64,000 bases of DNA from Galerina marginata (taxonomy: Eukaryota; Basidiomycota; Agaricomycetes; Agaricales; Galerinaceae). The notes beneath the pieces were generated by a model that saw only the letters and a list, made by a program, of their open reading frames with translations, was not told the DNA's origin and made no database searches. The stretch lies in NCBI GenBank assembly GCA_023014335.1, contig JAECYW010000019.1, positions 930,001 through 994,000 on the forward strand, read 5' to 3'. Within the stretch, counting starts at the first letter, position 1. Each line of letters begins with the position of its first letter. Made by a program: the position numbers and the translations under genes. Of the stretch, positions 47,601 through 60,094 are shown one piece after another.

Positions 47601-47668
47601 AGAAGGCCTGCGCGTCGTCAGGACTCGCGTCATTGCTACGATTCAAGACTGGAAAACAAGGCTCATGA
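44603..47668 (+). CDS. CLA4: PAK-family kinase Cla4 (PH-CRIB-kinase)
   Basis: 840-residue p21-activated kinase in eight exons: 44603-44957, 45025-45273, 45323-45465, 45518-46497, 46687-46969, 47025-47124, 47195-47530, 47588-47668. Seen: start [18 protein letters not shown] domain (about 87-170, [37 protein letters not shown]); [20 protein letters not shown] (about 175-190), which binds Cdc42-GTP; Pro/Gln-rich linker; kinase domain with [34 protein letters not shown]. Known: Cla4 acts at sites of polarised growth, septum and hyphal tip downstream of Cdc42, and in pheromone/filament signalling. Four single extra bases must be skipped: 44650-44684, 45419, 46390 and 47476. With them removed the CDS is exactly 841 codons and matches the family end to end. 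Nothing else looks damaged. Confidence 0.93.
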
Positions 47669-49522
47669 ATGATTCTTCCATCGTCTCCGCGTTTCTTCAC
47701 GTATTCGGGCTATCACTACTCACGACTATCCCCCGTGCGATGCCTCCGACCATCCACCCTGCTTCTGGCAGGTATATCCCACTTACCAAGACTTTCTGCT
47801 CACGACTATGCTTCTGGAACAATCCGTCTCGTATGTTTGTAATAAGCCTAGTTTGGTTTTCTTCTCCACTGCACTTCCTCCTCTCCTCAGCTTCCTGCTC
47901 TATCATTTTCCTTCCATTTTCATCATTCTTGGGTGTTGTATTGACCCATTTTCGTCGTGCAGTCGTGCTCAGATCCCCATTTTTTCATCCTTTTCACCCA
48001 CACCCTGCATGTAATTCCTGCGACGCCCACCCTCTTCTCTTTTGGTTTGCTTCATGACCCATCTTTGCTTTTGAAACCCAGTATCCATTCTAGTGTACTA
48101 TTGGTTCTGCTTGCCTTCTCTCTGTCTCCTCCTCCACTTCTTTTTCTTTTCGGCGTCCATATATTCAACCCGAACTTCCGACTGTCGCTTTGCGTGGAAG
48201 ATTATTGATCGCACAATGGGTTGCTGTACTACCTTGGAAAATTCCAATGATACTTCTAGACGCACATGATGGATGATGATGACGATGATAAGAGAAACTA
48301 GTGATTTATCTTTATTTTGTAGTTCCTGTATCACTGAATAGAAGGGTCGCTTTTGGATCGAAAGTGATTTTGCTTGCCCAATGTCCTAGGTTCATCGTGG
48401 GTGTTCAGAAAGGTTATTGTTTCATTTCAACATGGAGCGCAGATCTGACGTGCAAGCGTGAAACAGAAAATTTTCAAATTATGACAAGAGTACAAATATT
48501 GCAAATAAAAACCGAAGGGCAGAACCGAAGAGGAAACAGACTAATTATTAAAACTAGTACCATACAAGACCAGAATCAGACCAATAGCGGCTTAAAATGA
48601 CCAGAACTTAAATATATGGTACAGTGCACTTCGTTCAAATTGGGAGAGGTATGAACTAGCAGAGTGAGGACGAAGGGAAACGCAGCGTCCAGCATCTAGA
48701 ATGTAGAGAGAATAACAAAGAGTCCAATCGTCAGGAGGTCATGCCACTTGCATGGCCGTTTACTCCCTCCCTCTCCTTTGGGGCAGTTGTCGATGGGAGC
48801 GTCCGTAATGAAAGTAGAACGCGGATAGGCGAATCTGAGTGTTCAAGAAACGGGCGAGTGCTAAAGTCGAAGTCGAGGTTAGTAAGCACGCAACCTCTGA
48901 AGCTGAAAAGTGCAGTTTCGGAAGAGAGTCTCGGTAATTGCATCGCCTCTCTGAGATTCGGAAGAACAAGCAAAGTCGAACTAGATTTCCCATGTTCTTC
49001 GACTCCGTGTTTAATAAAGTCACCCTGTCTTGAAATTGCGAAGAAGTTTGAATACACAAGACGTGAAGGAAAAGTAAAAGTGTACCTTCAGTATTTCCAA
49101 GGGCAGGATTGATACCAGAATGGATGCCAATCAGATTTATCTTCAAAAGCCGCACAAGAGGGCCGGTGTGCTGCAATGGAAACGCCGGCCGACTAGACAT
49201 AAGTTGTAGAGCTCCTGGACAAAGCAGAGATCAAAAATCTTTTCGAACAGCTATGCCACTGCATGAATGGCCAACGAAACATCATCGGGCGAATAAATAA
49301 TGTTTCTGAAGAAGGCGGAGTAGAGTACTAAGGCGTGAAAAATTCTCGAGGTTGATGGTGGTACGGAGTCAAGTTACAACCTGATTCAAACCTCGTCGCA
49401 CCTGGAGGCTCAGACTACTCGAGTAGCATTGATTGGGTAATAATTTCCCATTATTCCGCATTTATCTGCTAAGCTCTGGCGCCTTCAACTCACTCACCAC
49501 AACGAACACGACGTCTAGGACA
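47669..49522. other. Intergenic, CLA4 3' region
   Basis: The first 600 bp are T/C-rich and are likely CLA4 3' UTR and flank. No further gene recognised. Confidence 0.45.
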
Positions 49523-50011
49523 ATGTCGGAAACATATCGCGGCGCTGCACAATCTGTGGCCTCAACCTTCGGTGTCGGTGGACAAGCACTTGAATCAACG
49601 ACCCCACTGGCACAGCTGGTGCCATACCTGAAGGTCGCTTTCTCTGGATTCCAATACCTTTTCGACCTCATTTCCTCGCTTGTTCGCCCGCTTCTCCTTC
49701 TCTCGCCGCTGCCAATCCTATTATACGTCTTCGCGCCCTTGATAGTATTTGCCGACATCTTAACGTCCATATTCATTCGGTCACCATACAGGGCAATAGC
49801 CTACCTCCTGGACGCGCTCTTTCCTCTGTATGTCTTCTGCGGAGTGGCGTGCATCACAGGCGCTATTTTGGGTCTCATAGCCCGTATACTATGCCGACTT
49901 ATAGTCAACTCTGTTCAGGCCGAAGAAGAACCATCGAACGCTATCCAAGAGGAAATATTCGACGTGAAAGGGAAAGGCAAAAAGGTTGAAAAAGTCAAAT
50001 TCGAGTCGTAA
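49523..50011 (+). CDS. Small multi-pass membrane protein, unknown
   Basis: 162 residues, one exon. The start MSETYRGAAQ follows a stop-free leader but is the first ATG preceded by a good ACA context. Seen: two or three hydrophobic segments (PLLLLSPLPILLYVFAPLIV at about 67-86; FPLYVFCGVACITGAILGL at about 114-132), a short Glu-rich stretch and a Lys-rich tail KGKGKKVEKVKFES that resembles ER-retention-type cytosolic tails. I recognise no family. Size and topology would fit an ER membrane-shaping or accessory protein; that is speculation. No frame problems. Confidence 0.6.
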   Translation: MSETYRGAAQSVASTFGVGGQALESTTPLAQLVPYLKVAFSGFQYLFDLISSLVRPLLLLSPLPILLYVFAPLIVFADILTSIFIRSPYRAIAYLLDALFPLYVFCGVACITGAILGLIARILCRLIVNSVQAEEEPSNAIQEEIFDVKGKGKKVEKVKFES

Positions 50012-51226
50012 ACCCTGCTATCATAGACGTCAATTCGAATCGTTTTTCTCGCGCTTCACGAAGCATACAACACTGTAAGTGTTCAACACCGGAAATGTCG
50101 TGATTTATCTTTACTGACGAATCGATCAAACAGAGCTCATTGAACACACTACGCTACTGTAACGCTTTTCCTCGCAAAGCTGAATGGATCTGAAAGGCTA
50201 CGCAAGATGGCCAGCGAGTTTCGTAGACATATCCGATACCTTTGGCTTTCGTCGATTACGATGCGCATAGTAGACTTACCCGCTTCTTCGCTTTCAAGGA
50301 CTGCGCTATGTCCTTCAGCACTTTGGCACCATTACGGACTGCGTACGGACCTACAAGTAGCCCACTTCGCTAATTTACGAGAACAAATACAATTCTCTGT
50401 TATTCAACATCTAGCACAACGATTCAATCGAATTCAATAACGCGATAGCTAATAGTGTACATTTAACAAGGAACAAAGACAGCGATAAGTATCAATGAGA
50501 AGGACGAAGGGATACAGACTGAGAAAAAGAGAACAGGAAAATTTTGATGTATGGGGTATAGTGATGTATTGCGGTTGCTGATTGGCCTCTTTAAGTGGAA
50601 TTCCTATGATTGAAGGAGAAGGATGCAAGGAGGGGAGAAAGGGGGGAAAAGGTACACGAATTGGAAAGCGTAGAGGGACACAGTTAGAACGAGTGATAAA
50701 AAGCCATTCATATACCGAAGACCACTTATTGAAGTCGTCGGGAAGAACAACAAGCGGCAGGCAAGAACGGGACGGAAACAACGACAAAGAACGATAAAAT
50801 GCAGGTAAAATGCACATAAAGAGATACATACAGAGGCAGAAAAAGGGCGAAGATAGTCCACCATTCGACACATGGTCAGCATAAATGTTGCATGCTTCTT
50901 CTCTAAGGAGCATATTGTCCGTCATTATCACCTCCACCGTCACCGCCAGCAATCCCCAAAAGACTGCTCTTCCACCTCCCGCCACGCCCACACCCGTCGG
51001 GCTTAATATTGGCCTATTGCATATAAAATGATTCCTATTTTTGAATATTTTTCTTGATTTTTCTGTTCAGTGTTCTGCTTGTCATCATTAAAGAAGGATG
51101 TCGAATAGAGGTGGTGTAACAGATACGCGAGAGATTGCCAAGGAACTTTGAACCAGGTCCCAAAGAAATAGATAAGCCTACAATAGGCTGAAGGTGTCGA
51201 GGCCTGGAGAGGATGAAGACGGAATA
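50012..51226. other. Intergenic
   Basis: No gene supported; short antisense frames only. Confidence 0.45.
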
Positions 51227-52735
51227 TCAGAATCTGGAGGTGGCAATGACACGATAGAGGGCGTTCGCTTCCTCGAACCGCGCATTACGCAGGCTGAAGT
51301 GGGCCATCTCTGTAGAGTCCGCGTCAGAGGAGGGATCGACGATGGACAGTTTGATGAGCGAGTTGTAGAATCGGCAGAGCTGATGTCAGACAATGACGTT
51401 AACACAAGGATTGCATGCAGCAGATACTAAGGCCAGGCTTACGTTCTGCACTCCTTTGGCAAAGCGGTCATCGCTAACGTTGCCCTCTCTTTCCTCTCTT
51501 TCCGCGCGCTCGAGCCAGTTAATAGATTCATGGATGAACCGGGCGAGGACTTCCATCAAGACCAAATCCGCGACCGTTGAATAGCCTTCCACCGTCACCC
51601 GAGTCTGGTCCCGCAGGAGGACGACCGTATAGATCAAACGTGGGCAGGGTCGGTGGCAGGAATGGCAGAATGTCAAGGAATGGCCGTGGGTTGTTTCTAT
51701 CTGGGTTGGGGTTGGTGAGAAGGCTAACCAGGAGCGGATGAGCAACGGTGGGGTTGTGAGCGATGATGGGCTTTAAGTCGATTGAGGTTATCATGTTTGA
51801 GCTGGCAAGGTCCTGAAATGATGGGAGACAAGGTCTGCAAAAGAATTTTGGGTCGAATTTAAGTATAAAAGCGTTTAGACAGTACGTACGCGCTGTTCGG
51901 AGAGGCTGAGAACGCGGTCACGGGCAAGCAAGAGGAGTTTCGCTGCATGAATAATCCTCTCAGTTTTTCCGGTCCTCTTCAAAGTTGATAGGGAGAACGA
52001 GAAGTGAAATCTGGTGTGAAGCGGGTCGCGTATCTGGTAGGGTCGAAGTTAAGGGTGGTATCGGGCGTAGAATCGTCAGTATCGGAGGAGGCCGATCGCC
52101 TGTTTTTATTTTGGAAATAATAATAAGTAGAGTCGTCTCTGAGGAAAGAAGTCGTTGTAAGCACCAAATCAAAGTCGACGAACATGGCAAGACTTACATG
52201 TCAGAAATACTATTATACAATTCTTCATCAAGGACCAGATTAATCGCTCGTAGTTTAGGTGGGAGCGGGCAACGTGACAGAGTACTAGGGGAATATGGGC
52301 CAATCTGCAGGTGAAAATGTCAGCATGGATAATATGTGGACTCAGAAGAGCTGAAGATATAAGACGCACATCGTTACCATCACCTTTCAGGATTTTCCAT
52401 AAAACCCAGACAAACTGCTCATTGGGACTAACCCCACCCTCGTTGGCAATGCTGACCGCCTTTTCTCGCTCCCTGATATAAACAACGAGAAGGGCCGACT
52501 TGAAGGGGTTGATAGTAACCGGGTGGGGGGTGTATAGAGAATACAGAATGAAAGACACCAATATCCGTTGAGCTAGCTGTTAAAAGTATATGAGCCCCCT
52601 TACGTGACACCGAACCGATGGGAATCTGATGCTCACCTCAGCAGAGGTACTGGAATCAAGAACCGGTAACAACGCGTCAAGAGCCAGCTGAAATCGCGAA
52701 GTCGGCTGAACGAGCTGGGTAAAAGCCAAGGCCGC
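51227..52735 (-). CDS. CNOT11-like CCR4-NOT subunit (5' end unresolved)
   Basis: Multi-exon gene; clear exons at 51812-51443 and 51379-51227 and a preceding exon ending at 51890, with further exons up to 52735. Seen, in order: LVQPTSRFQLALDALLPVL, INPFKSALLVVYIRERE, NEQFVWVLWKILKGDGND, LPPKLRAINLVLDEELYNS, GKTERIIHAAKLLLLARDR, SIDLKPIIAHNPTVAHPLL, ARFIHESINWLERAE, RFAKGVQNLCRFYNSLIKL and a C-terminus HFSLRNARFEEANALYRV. Known: human CNOT11 (DUF2363) has LVENNPLVAIEVLL, a PPEFIHLYISNC helix and a FSRIREAAGLFRLL end in the same order; the subunit belongs to the CCR4-NOT mRNA deadenylase. One extra base near 51.57 kb and probably two near 51.98 kb must be skipped. The first exon was not found. 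Confidence 0.6.
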
Positions 52736-53122
52736 CTGTCGAGCACGGCAGGGAGAACGCCTTAGTGAGCAGGTGGCTAACAGAAGCTCGAACAGAATCG
52801 CCAGAAGTGTGCTGCGCTATCGTTGTCGCCGTCGCCGTCGTCAACGTGGTCGAATTCCCTAACGGCGAAGGATATCGTTGCATTCCTAAGCCAGGCAATG
52901 TTGAAAAACAAAAGGCGGACGGGCCAAGTTGCGTTCGCCTTTGCAATTCCAACTTTCCAGAACAAGATAAATATAGCATTATGTAATCTGCTATCAGGTG
53001 ATCTTCCCGACGCCCAGCGTTTTTCAATTTATCTTTCCGACGCGAAACTGCAGTGGGCCTTTTATGTACTTCACCAAGGCAAGAAACTTTACAGATGTAC
53101 CAAAGCATAGGCGTTTTTCCCC

Positions 53123-54779
53123 CTAAAGACGGTTTCGACTGCAACGTACACAAGCCACCGCCGAACAACCAGTGCAAATCTAAGTCAAGAATGTGAGTAC
53201 GATTTAAATACGAAAGGAGGGACTGACAAGTAGAAATTGCGGGAGAGTGAATTGGCATTCCTCACACCGACCTCCGCCATGACGATATATCCAGTTGTGG
53301 GTTTCGCAGTGGTGGTTAAGCCTCAAGTTCTCTGCATGCTGTCGGACTTGTTCTTGGAGGACTTCTGGGGCGGTATTCCTCACCGCTCTGGCTCCAAGTT
53401 CATTTTCGACCCTCTGTTGTGCCGTCTCGATGAGCCGTGCTTCTTCCCACTGCGGGCACTGGCAATTTCTCCAGGGCACAGCGCAAAGATAACAGAATTG
53501 TGTGCGGCATCGACATGTCATATGGTAACACCCAAGGTTGAGCTCGACGAGGGTATGGCAACCCGGACAGGTTTGCCATCCTTCCCTCCTTGCGAGGGCG
53601 CGAAGTTCGATCATAGCCGCGTTGACGGCGCAATCTTCACCTTCGTGTGATGCCTGCTTACAACTAGGGCACGTAGATGTCGAACATTTTGGGCAAACGA
53701 CACCCCAGCCAGTAATTCCAACCGAGGAGCCGAGGTATTCAGAGCAGGTAGGGGTAACGCAATAGACTCTGTCTTTGGAGAGAACGCTAAATTCATTGTG
53801 CTTTTCCTCGAACAGCCTACTTAAATTGAGAGAGATGAACGGAATGACGTCGTTGATCGGAATGGGCTCTTGACAGCACCGGAGTGGGAAAAGAGATTCG
53901 TCTCTGGTAAAAGCCTCAACGAGTGAAGCGACACAACCTTTGCAATAGTGGTGACTGCAGGGCGTATGGAGGGAGTGAATATATCGAATTTGGTCGTTGC
54001 AGATAGTACAGTTGACACTGCAAGAAATAACATCAGCTCCCAAGCTCTTAGGAAATAAAGATCAAGAAAGGAACTGAACATTTTGTTTTGATTGACGCTG
54101 GGACCCGCAATGATATTGAGCCTGTCGAAGCTCCTCGCGATATTGACCTTTCGAACAGCCCCGGCGTCAAATGAGGTTTGGGATGGACGTCCAAAGTCGC
54201 AGATCACAGTGTCGCCATCTGATGACTCTGCATCAGATTCGTGGTCTGCATGAGATAGATCCGTACTACTAACAGAAAGAGGCGTTATTTGGTGTATAAT
54301 TACAGGCAAAAAGACGAAAATCAGGTATAGGAAACACACTTTTGGGGATCAGGATGCATAACGAATGTCGGATCCTCCAATCGAACTTGGGCAGCAATGG
54401 GTACAGGCAAGTTCTCACCGCGCGATAGCATCTCAGCCGCCCTCCTGTCTGCCTCAGCAGCAGCTTCTACAACAATCGAGGCTTCAAGGTAGGCATCGTC
54501 AGTGGCTATGGCGTCGCTGATACTCCTGGCGAGTTTCGCATCTTCCGCGATGGCGAGCCAGTGTTGATAGTGTTCAGACTGTACCTGATAAGCATATTCC
54601 TCATCTGAGAGCGGTGAATCCGCACGGCCTTTCCCCTTGCGTCCTTGAAAGACCTCCTCAAGATCATCCAATGCAAGCTGAGCGATAAGGGCGGCGGTGT
54701 CGATGTCCAGATCGTCTTGGATGGATGTGCTGGGATAGTGAGTAATAGATGGGGCACGGTGGGGGGATAACAAAGACAT
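53123..54779 (-). CDS. RBR-type E3 ubiquitin ligase
   Basis: 490 residues in four in-phase exons (54779-54340, 54265-54080, 54017-53228, 53179-53123). Seen: an N-terminal helical module (about 20-130: IAQLALDDLEEVFQGRKGKG, SDEEYAYQVQSEHYQHWL, ARSISDAIATDDAY), then RING1 (NCTICNDQIRY..CSHHYCKGC), IBR (VYCVTPTCSEYLG..CPKCSTSTCPSCKQ..HEGEDC), RING2 (TCPGCHTLVELNLGCYHMTC..FCYLC) and a C-terminal CEECQFTLPQFLL / ICTGCSAVACVRCSRNRL zinc segment joined over the last intron. The catalytic Cys of RING2 (in CYHMTC) is present, so it should form the ubiquitin thioester. Known: this module plus RBR layout is abundant in agaricomycetes. Upstream lies a related RING-less copy. Confidence 0.9.
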
Positions 54780-55189
54780 TCGGATGCGATATGATTAAAC
54801 CAGCAATCTATGGGACGAGGAAGATATCGAGCTTTTCAGATAGAGCAGACTGGTGGGCGTAGGTATCTGAAAGGCCAGACAGGTGCCTAAGGAAAGCCTC
54901 TTAAAGCCGGGCTTTTATATAACGAAGGGACCACATTAAGCGCCCGTAACCTTTTATGGTAATGGTCAACGCAAAATGCCGATAGCACCCTTTCATCATC
55001 TTGAATCTGTCGGGTATCGGTAAATGAATGCTTAAGCATAACGGCCATTTCTAGCCAATGTAAATCAATAATCAAGAAGCTATATTTTTCAGTTTACTGG
55101 CACGTTTTACAGAAAAACAACAGAAAAAAGTCGTTGGAAATTGGTTTTACAAAAGCACGTCATCAATGGGGTTTGGTAGAGTACAGCGC
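54780..55189. other. Intergenic, RBR upstream
   Basis: Promoter side of the RBR ligase; no gene seen. Confidence 0.4.
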
Positions 55190-56188
55190 TTGCAAGCTCG
55201 AGTTAGACAACTGGTGCATTGCTGGCGACATCATGGATCAACAAAACCTTCAAAGGAAAAGGGTGGCAAACACTCACAAAGGTAAACTGCGGACGTTTGG
55301 AAACGCACGTTTCACATTTATCCTTTCCTTGGCTAGTCCAAGTATGTCGCCGGCACTCAGTTGCACCCAGTCCTTTGGATGCTCCATGTTTTATGGGACT
55401 ACAAGGAATGGGCCCAGAAACCGGCAGGCGGCGAGATAAAAGTTCAGCCACCTTGCTTTTTGCACCGAAATAAGCCTCGGAAATTGCAACCTGTTCATGA
55501 TTAGCGGTATCCGTAGCTATAGCGTTATCAAAAACGCGCGCGGCCCTTGCATCCTCGGCAACATCAAGTAAACGTTGATAGAGGTTGAACTGCAATTTCC
55601 AATGATAGGCATATTCTGCATTTGAGAGTAACGAAGGTAGGCCATCTCTAGTAGCCCTCGCGCGTGCTTTTGAGGCGTTTTTAAGAGCGCCAAGCGCAAG
55701 ATTGGCGATGGAGTGGGCCAGGTCGGGGTCGAAATCAGGTGCAATAGCAGATGTGATCTGTATGTCATAAATGCAAGGTTCTACTTAGAATTAGAACAGA
55801 AGGCCTACAAGTAATGATTGAGCGAGATTATCGCGATCGAGGTGGGCTTCAGGCGAACTCATCCGACGGTATAATAAGTCAGAAACTCTCTTGTTCTCCG
55901 CTGCAATAGCTTCGCTGATAGTATTAGCGTGTTCTTTATTAGCGGTTAAACGGTCGCTCGGCATCCGCGCGTCTACCGCGACTTCAATTAACTTGTGGTA
56001 AAGGTTGGGTAAAGGTCACATTGCAAGTCCCTGTGGCGAGCGTATTCTTCATTAGAGAGAAGGGAGTGTCCACCCGCTTTACTTTTCGTCACTTTACGCG
56101 CATTTGAGGCCTTTGCAAGATTGTCTAATGCAAGTTGAGCAAAGCAACTAGCGAGATCGGGATCGAAATCAGGCGCTGCTGATGACAT
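55190..56188 (-). pseudogene. RING-less tandem copy of the RBR N-terminal module
   Basis: Two successive copies of the module found at the start of the RBR ligase. Copy one (from MSSAAPDFDPDLA at 56188) has FAQLALDNLAK and LLSNEEYARHRDLQ, then is thrown out of frame by an apparent 11-bp tandem duplication (CCTTTACCCAA before CCTTTACC, near 56000-56020), continuing as LIEVAVDARM and ENKRVSDLLYRR. After an intron-like gap, copy two reads APDFDPDLAHSIANLALGAL, LLSNAEYAYHWKLQ, LLDVAEDARAARVFDNAIA and KVAELLSRRLP. The C-terminus then has KCETCVSK and stops with NAPVV; no RING1, IBR or RING2 follows. I read it as a duplicated, truncated and broken relative of the ligase, though the unbroken second copy might still be expressed. 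Confidence 0.65.
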
Positions 56189-57567
56189 TGGCTTGATGTT
56201 AAAATGGGAAAGATGGTGGAGGGCAGGCAACCGAGCTTTCGGGTGAAGGGAGGTAAAACCTTAGAGAAACGATCTTGAGGAGGAGGAGGGGGGTTTTATA
56301 CGCAAGGAGTGGCAATAGAGTCAGTGGTTTCGATTCTTTCGAAGGATTCCAGCCTTTACAACGCCTCTCGCTTTACATAACTTTCAATGTACCTCGGAAG
56401 TGTAGATGGATGCCTTGCAAAGCCAAACTTTATATTATTTCAGAGGCCCAAAAGTTTTAATGTAATGAAATACCTCTAAGCCTGGAGGCATAACGAGAAG
56501 GATCACGGCCTCCAACGTGCAATATGCCCCTACCCTATGGATAACCTTTCATGTCGCACATGGTTTTTGAGGTTGACCCTCGTGTGTTGCAGTTCAATTG
56601 CATATTCTAGCCAAAGAGTCTGGGATATTATTTTCTATTTGTAAAAAAAGTAAAATCCACCTCCAGTCTACTCTCGTTCTGGTTTTAATAATACCCGACT
56701 TGCAGTCCAAAACAAGACGAACGAGTGTGCCAGAGGCCGGAAGCAACTTGTTTCGCCTCGATTTGCCAACAGGTCTAGAAGGTGGCGAGAGTAAATGAGA
56801 GTAAATGTGGACCGATTCGCAAGCAATGCGATGCTAGAAGTAAGCTCATACCTATAATTGCTGAGCGACTAAAAGAATTACTGAAGCATTGGGAAGAAGG
56901 ATTAGTGTTTGCTTATTACCAAGTTGCACATGAAAGATCTCGTCGCACCTACGGCATCGAACGAGGCCGGCGAAGGAAGGATTGTGTTCGAAAGCCGATC
57001 CAAGCCATTGACAGTGTTAAGCTCGACTTTTGAAAGAGAAAAGGTGATTTCGATAAATGATCAAGATTCAAGAAAGCATGAGATAGTACGAGCGAACAGG
57101 TTTTCAACGACGTGTGTTCTTCACTTCTGCAGGTGTCGACCACGAGTTCCACAAATTTTTATTAATATTCTCATGCGGAAGCATCAGGAATGAATGTCGC
57201 TAACACAAACGAGAGGTCGTAGCAATCTTCAAGTTGAGGCAGAAACTTGAAGGTATACTTTGAATCGCATTAATTTCCAAGTTAATTTCTATTGTTGTCA
57301 GGCAGAAGGTTCGAAATACATACCTACGACTCGGGAGTTTAGAAGGCAGAACTCGCAAAAGGATCGAACATCTTATGGCAATGTCCAAGGTTTTTTGCCT
57401 TTGACAGAAGGTGGAACGTAAATCCAGAGCAAAATCCAGACTGGCAGAGTGTCAGGACTCAGGAAGCAATTATTTCTTGTTGTCCAATACCTCTCGGCCC
57501 AAACAAAGCTGCCGTTTACTTCCGGAGGCACCTTTCCCTCAACTCGTCTTGTCTCTCATTCTAAGCT
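56189..57567. other. Intergenic
   Basis: No gene supported in 1.4 kb. Confidence 0.4.
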
Positions 57568-58633
57568 ATGTTTCGGTCTGCCTCTAGACTGGTACGTAGG
57601 TATTCAAGACCCATACGTCTGAAATTACGCCTGAAAGTACTTTTCGCAGCCAAGAAGGGCTTTTCTGTCGGCTGCAGTCGCTGGCACAGTTGCGGGGATC
57701 CCAGACCCTTCGAAGGTCCGTCGTTCCTTGACTATTTCTCAGCGTGATACGGTCTGAAACAACGGCATTTATAGCTTCCAATATACCCCTCACCTACACC
57801 TGATATCCTTCTCGTAGATTCACCGTCAGCCCTAGAGAGAGAGATTGGTGTCGCCCGCAGGCATGTGATGCGCACGTACGCCGACGCACACGCCCATGTC
57901 CAAGGCTGGGTATCAAAATGGATCGGCGTCGAACATGCTGTAGAAAGTTTGTTGTGCTGATCTGCGGCTCAACGCTGTCGGTACTAACCTGTCATGCTTT
58001 TCTACTTCACTAGACCGCGTCAAATCCATCATCTCACCTGAAGAATCCATGACTCCCGGCCTGCTCTATGTCGGCGTTGCAACGCTGACTGGCTCCATCC
58101 TCGCAAGGAATCGTATCATCCTGACGCGACTGTTCCTCCCACCCGTCTTCCTCCTTGCCTCTGCACACCACTTCCTCCCAAAAACCACCGGAAACCTCTC
58201 TGATTACCTCGGTCAGCTTGAGGAGACGTACTTCCCTACTCTCGCGCAAAAACACGAAGTTGCAAAAGCGCATTCGCAGATGACGTGGGAGAGAGCGAAG
58301 GAGGCGACGAAGAGTGGACGAGAACAGGTCAGTAACGGGGCGGTGCTGGCTATTGAGAAGATCCAGGAAGTGACTGGGCTGAAGCTGAAAGAGACCCTGG
58401 GGTGGCAAAAGGACCAAGCAAAGGCGCTAGAAGCCGTTCTGGCGGATGCTAAATCTTCGGTTGAGGGCAAGGTGAAAGCGGCCGAAGAGGTTGTGGTGTC
58501 CAAGTTAACTGAGGCCGAGAGGACAGTAGAGACCAAGGTGAAAGAGGTGGAGAAAATGGTCGAGTCTCGGGTAGCGGATGCGGATGCTGAGAAGAAAGCC
58601 GAAAAGGAGGAGGAAGGGAAGCGGTTAGTATAG
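57568..58633 (+). CDS. MICOS subunit, apolipoprotein-O-like (MIC26/MIC27)
   Basis: 293 residues in four in-phase exons (57568-57591, 57650-57715, 57775-57946, 58014-58633). Seen: basic N-terminus MFRSASRLPRRAFLSAAVAG (mitochondrial targeting plus a hydrophobic stretch), KLPIYPSP then DILLVDSPSALEREIGVARR, ISPEESMTPGLLYVGVATLTGS, ILTRLFLPPVFLLASAHHFLP (membrane segment) and NLSDYLGQLEETYFP, followed by a long helical Lys/Glu/Ala tail. Known: the LYP/P.D..L...S.LE...G..RR start and the T.G..YV.VA.L.GSI..RNR transmembrane hairpin are those of ApoO-family MICOS subunits in the inner membrane at crista junctions. The extended charged tail of about 120 residues is typical for basidiomycete members. 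First exon is only 24 nt. Confidence 0.85.
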
Positions 58634-60094
58634 ACCCTCATAGACCAGAATTATCATCTCCTTTCTTGCTGGCAGCTCCCGCTTCAGACCCGAATGCCTA
58701 GCTCACATTCACTTCATCTTTTGCATTGTTACCAAAGTCTACAAAATGCGAGAAGGCCAATGCACGAGTAGAACGAAATGCATCTGCTAGTAGGAACGAA
58801 GGTCAAGCTCCGTAGTCAAGAAAATCAGAATTTAGAAACATGGCGTGTCGGCATTGGGAACATATTCGTAGTACATAAGCTCAGAAGACAGAGGAAATTC
58901 TCTGCCACTTCATCAGACAGGTAAATAATGACACATTGAGAGTACTCAGGCCGGGAACCAGGAAAGAAAGAAGAAAGAAAACTGGGAAAATTATTGACGC
59001 TTTATCAGACAAAGTCTAATTCAAGCTTGAACACGAGCGAAACTTATAATTGTTAGTCAGGAATATACCAGCATTTGAGCCCTTCCTTAGACACGACTTC
59101 CTAGGATCATTCAAATATTCCAACTTGTCGTCTGGGAGAAGAGAACTGTCGTCTGGGTGCGTGCAGTTAACGAGCATCGGCAAGTCACGGTCCGAGAGAG
59201 CAACTGCATATCGTCTCAGTCTTGGTCCAATCTGGATCCCTGACGGCTCTGCATTCACTTGAGTACTATCCAGTAGGCTGTAGCAGATCGTTAGTTACGT
59301 TTCCCAAAAGCTTCGCATTCAAACGAGTGCGTAATTTCCAGTGACACAGGCCAAATTTCTGCTGAGCAAAGTTTTGCACTTGGTTCGTGAAGGAATCCAA
59401 ATAGCACACGATTGCGATACCTCGGGCGGAAGTCGGATAGAGGACCTGAGTAAAGCAGCAGGCCCTTGAAGGTGAGTAAAACGGGTCATGTTTTTGTCCG
59501 AAGGCTGGGGTCTGGAGTGAGTTAGAGACAAATAAGGTACAACAAACGCGTCGCGTAAATATCTGTCACGGGATCATGTTTTTCTGACTCGTCCGAGTCG
59601 GCAATAATCTGAGGCTACATATCTCAACCTCTAACCAATCCCTACCAGATCCCTACGCATTCAGTTCACAACAACCTGACTGCTGTTTCGTGTTGGGACA
59701 TTTTTTTGGTTCTATCTACTCCTCCGAAAGGTATGCACGTCCCAAATTATCGACAACCTAGATACTACTAAAACACCTACTTCAGAGTCGATAAGTTGCG
59801 CTATGCGGCTTTCAACATAGCGTGTAACTGAACTCAATCTCCCCTTGCTACTCTCACAACAATTGAAAGGGTGCTTTACAATGTTATTTGCGCTTCTTCC
59901 TTCTTCAACCAGGTTGTTGCTACGTTCCAAGACTCGCTTTGTTCCCGTGCAAGGGTTCGGGCAAGCGAGCATGATCAACTGGAGACGACTTTCATCAGTG
60001 TGTATAGTTCGATATACAACTGGTTCTTCCTGTTAACTCATCCTTTCCAAAGTGCAAGGTCAGGCGGCCAGTCGTCACTCTCGTTCCAGAAAAG
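58634..60094. other. Intergenic
   Basis: No gene recognised in 1.46 kb. Confidence 0.4.

Noticed and set aside
44603..47668. CLA4 as a pseudogene
   Set aside because: All domains, catalytic residues and splice sites are intact; only four single extra bases disturb the frame, and removing them restores the full length.
53237..53765. Plus-strand frames opposite the RBR ligase
   Set aside because: Antisense shadows of the Cys-rich RBR exon.
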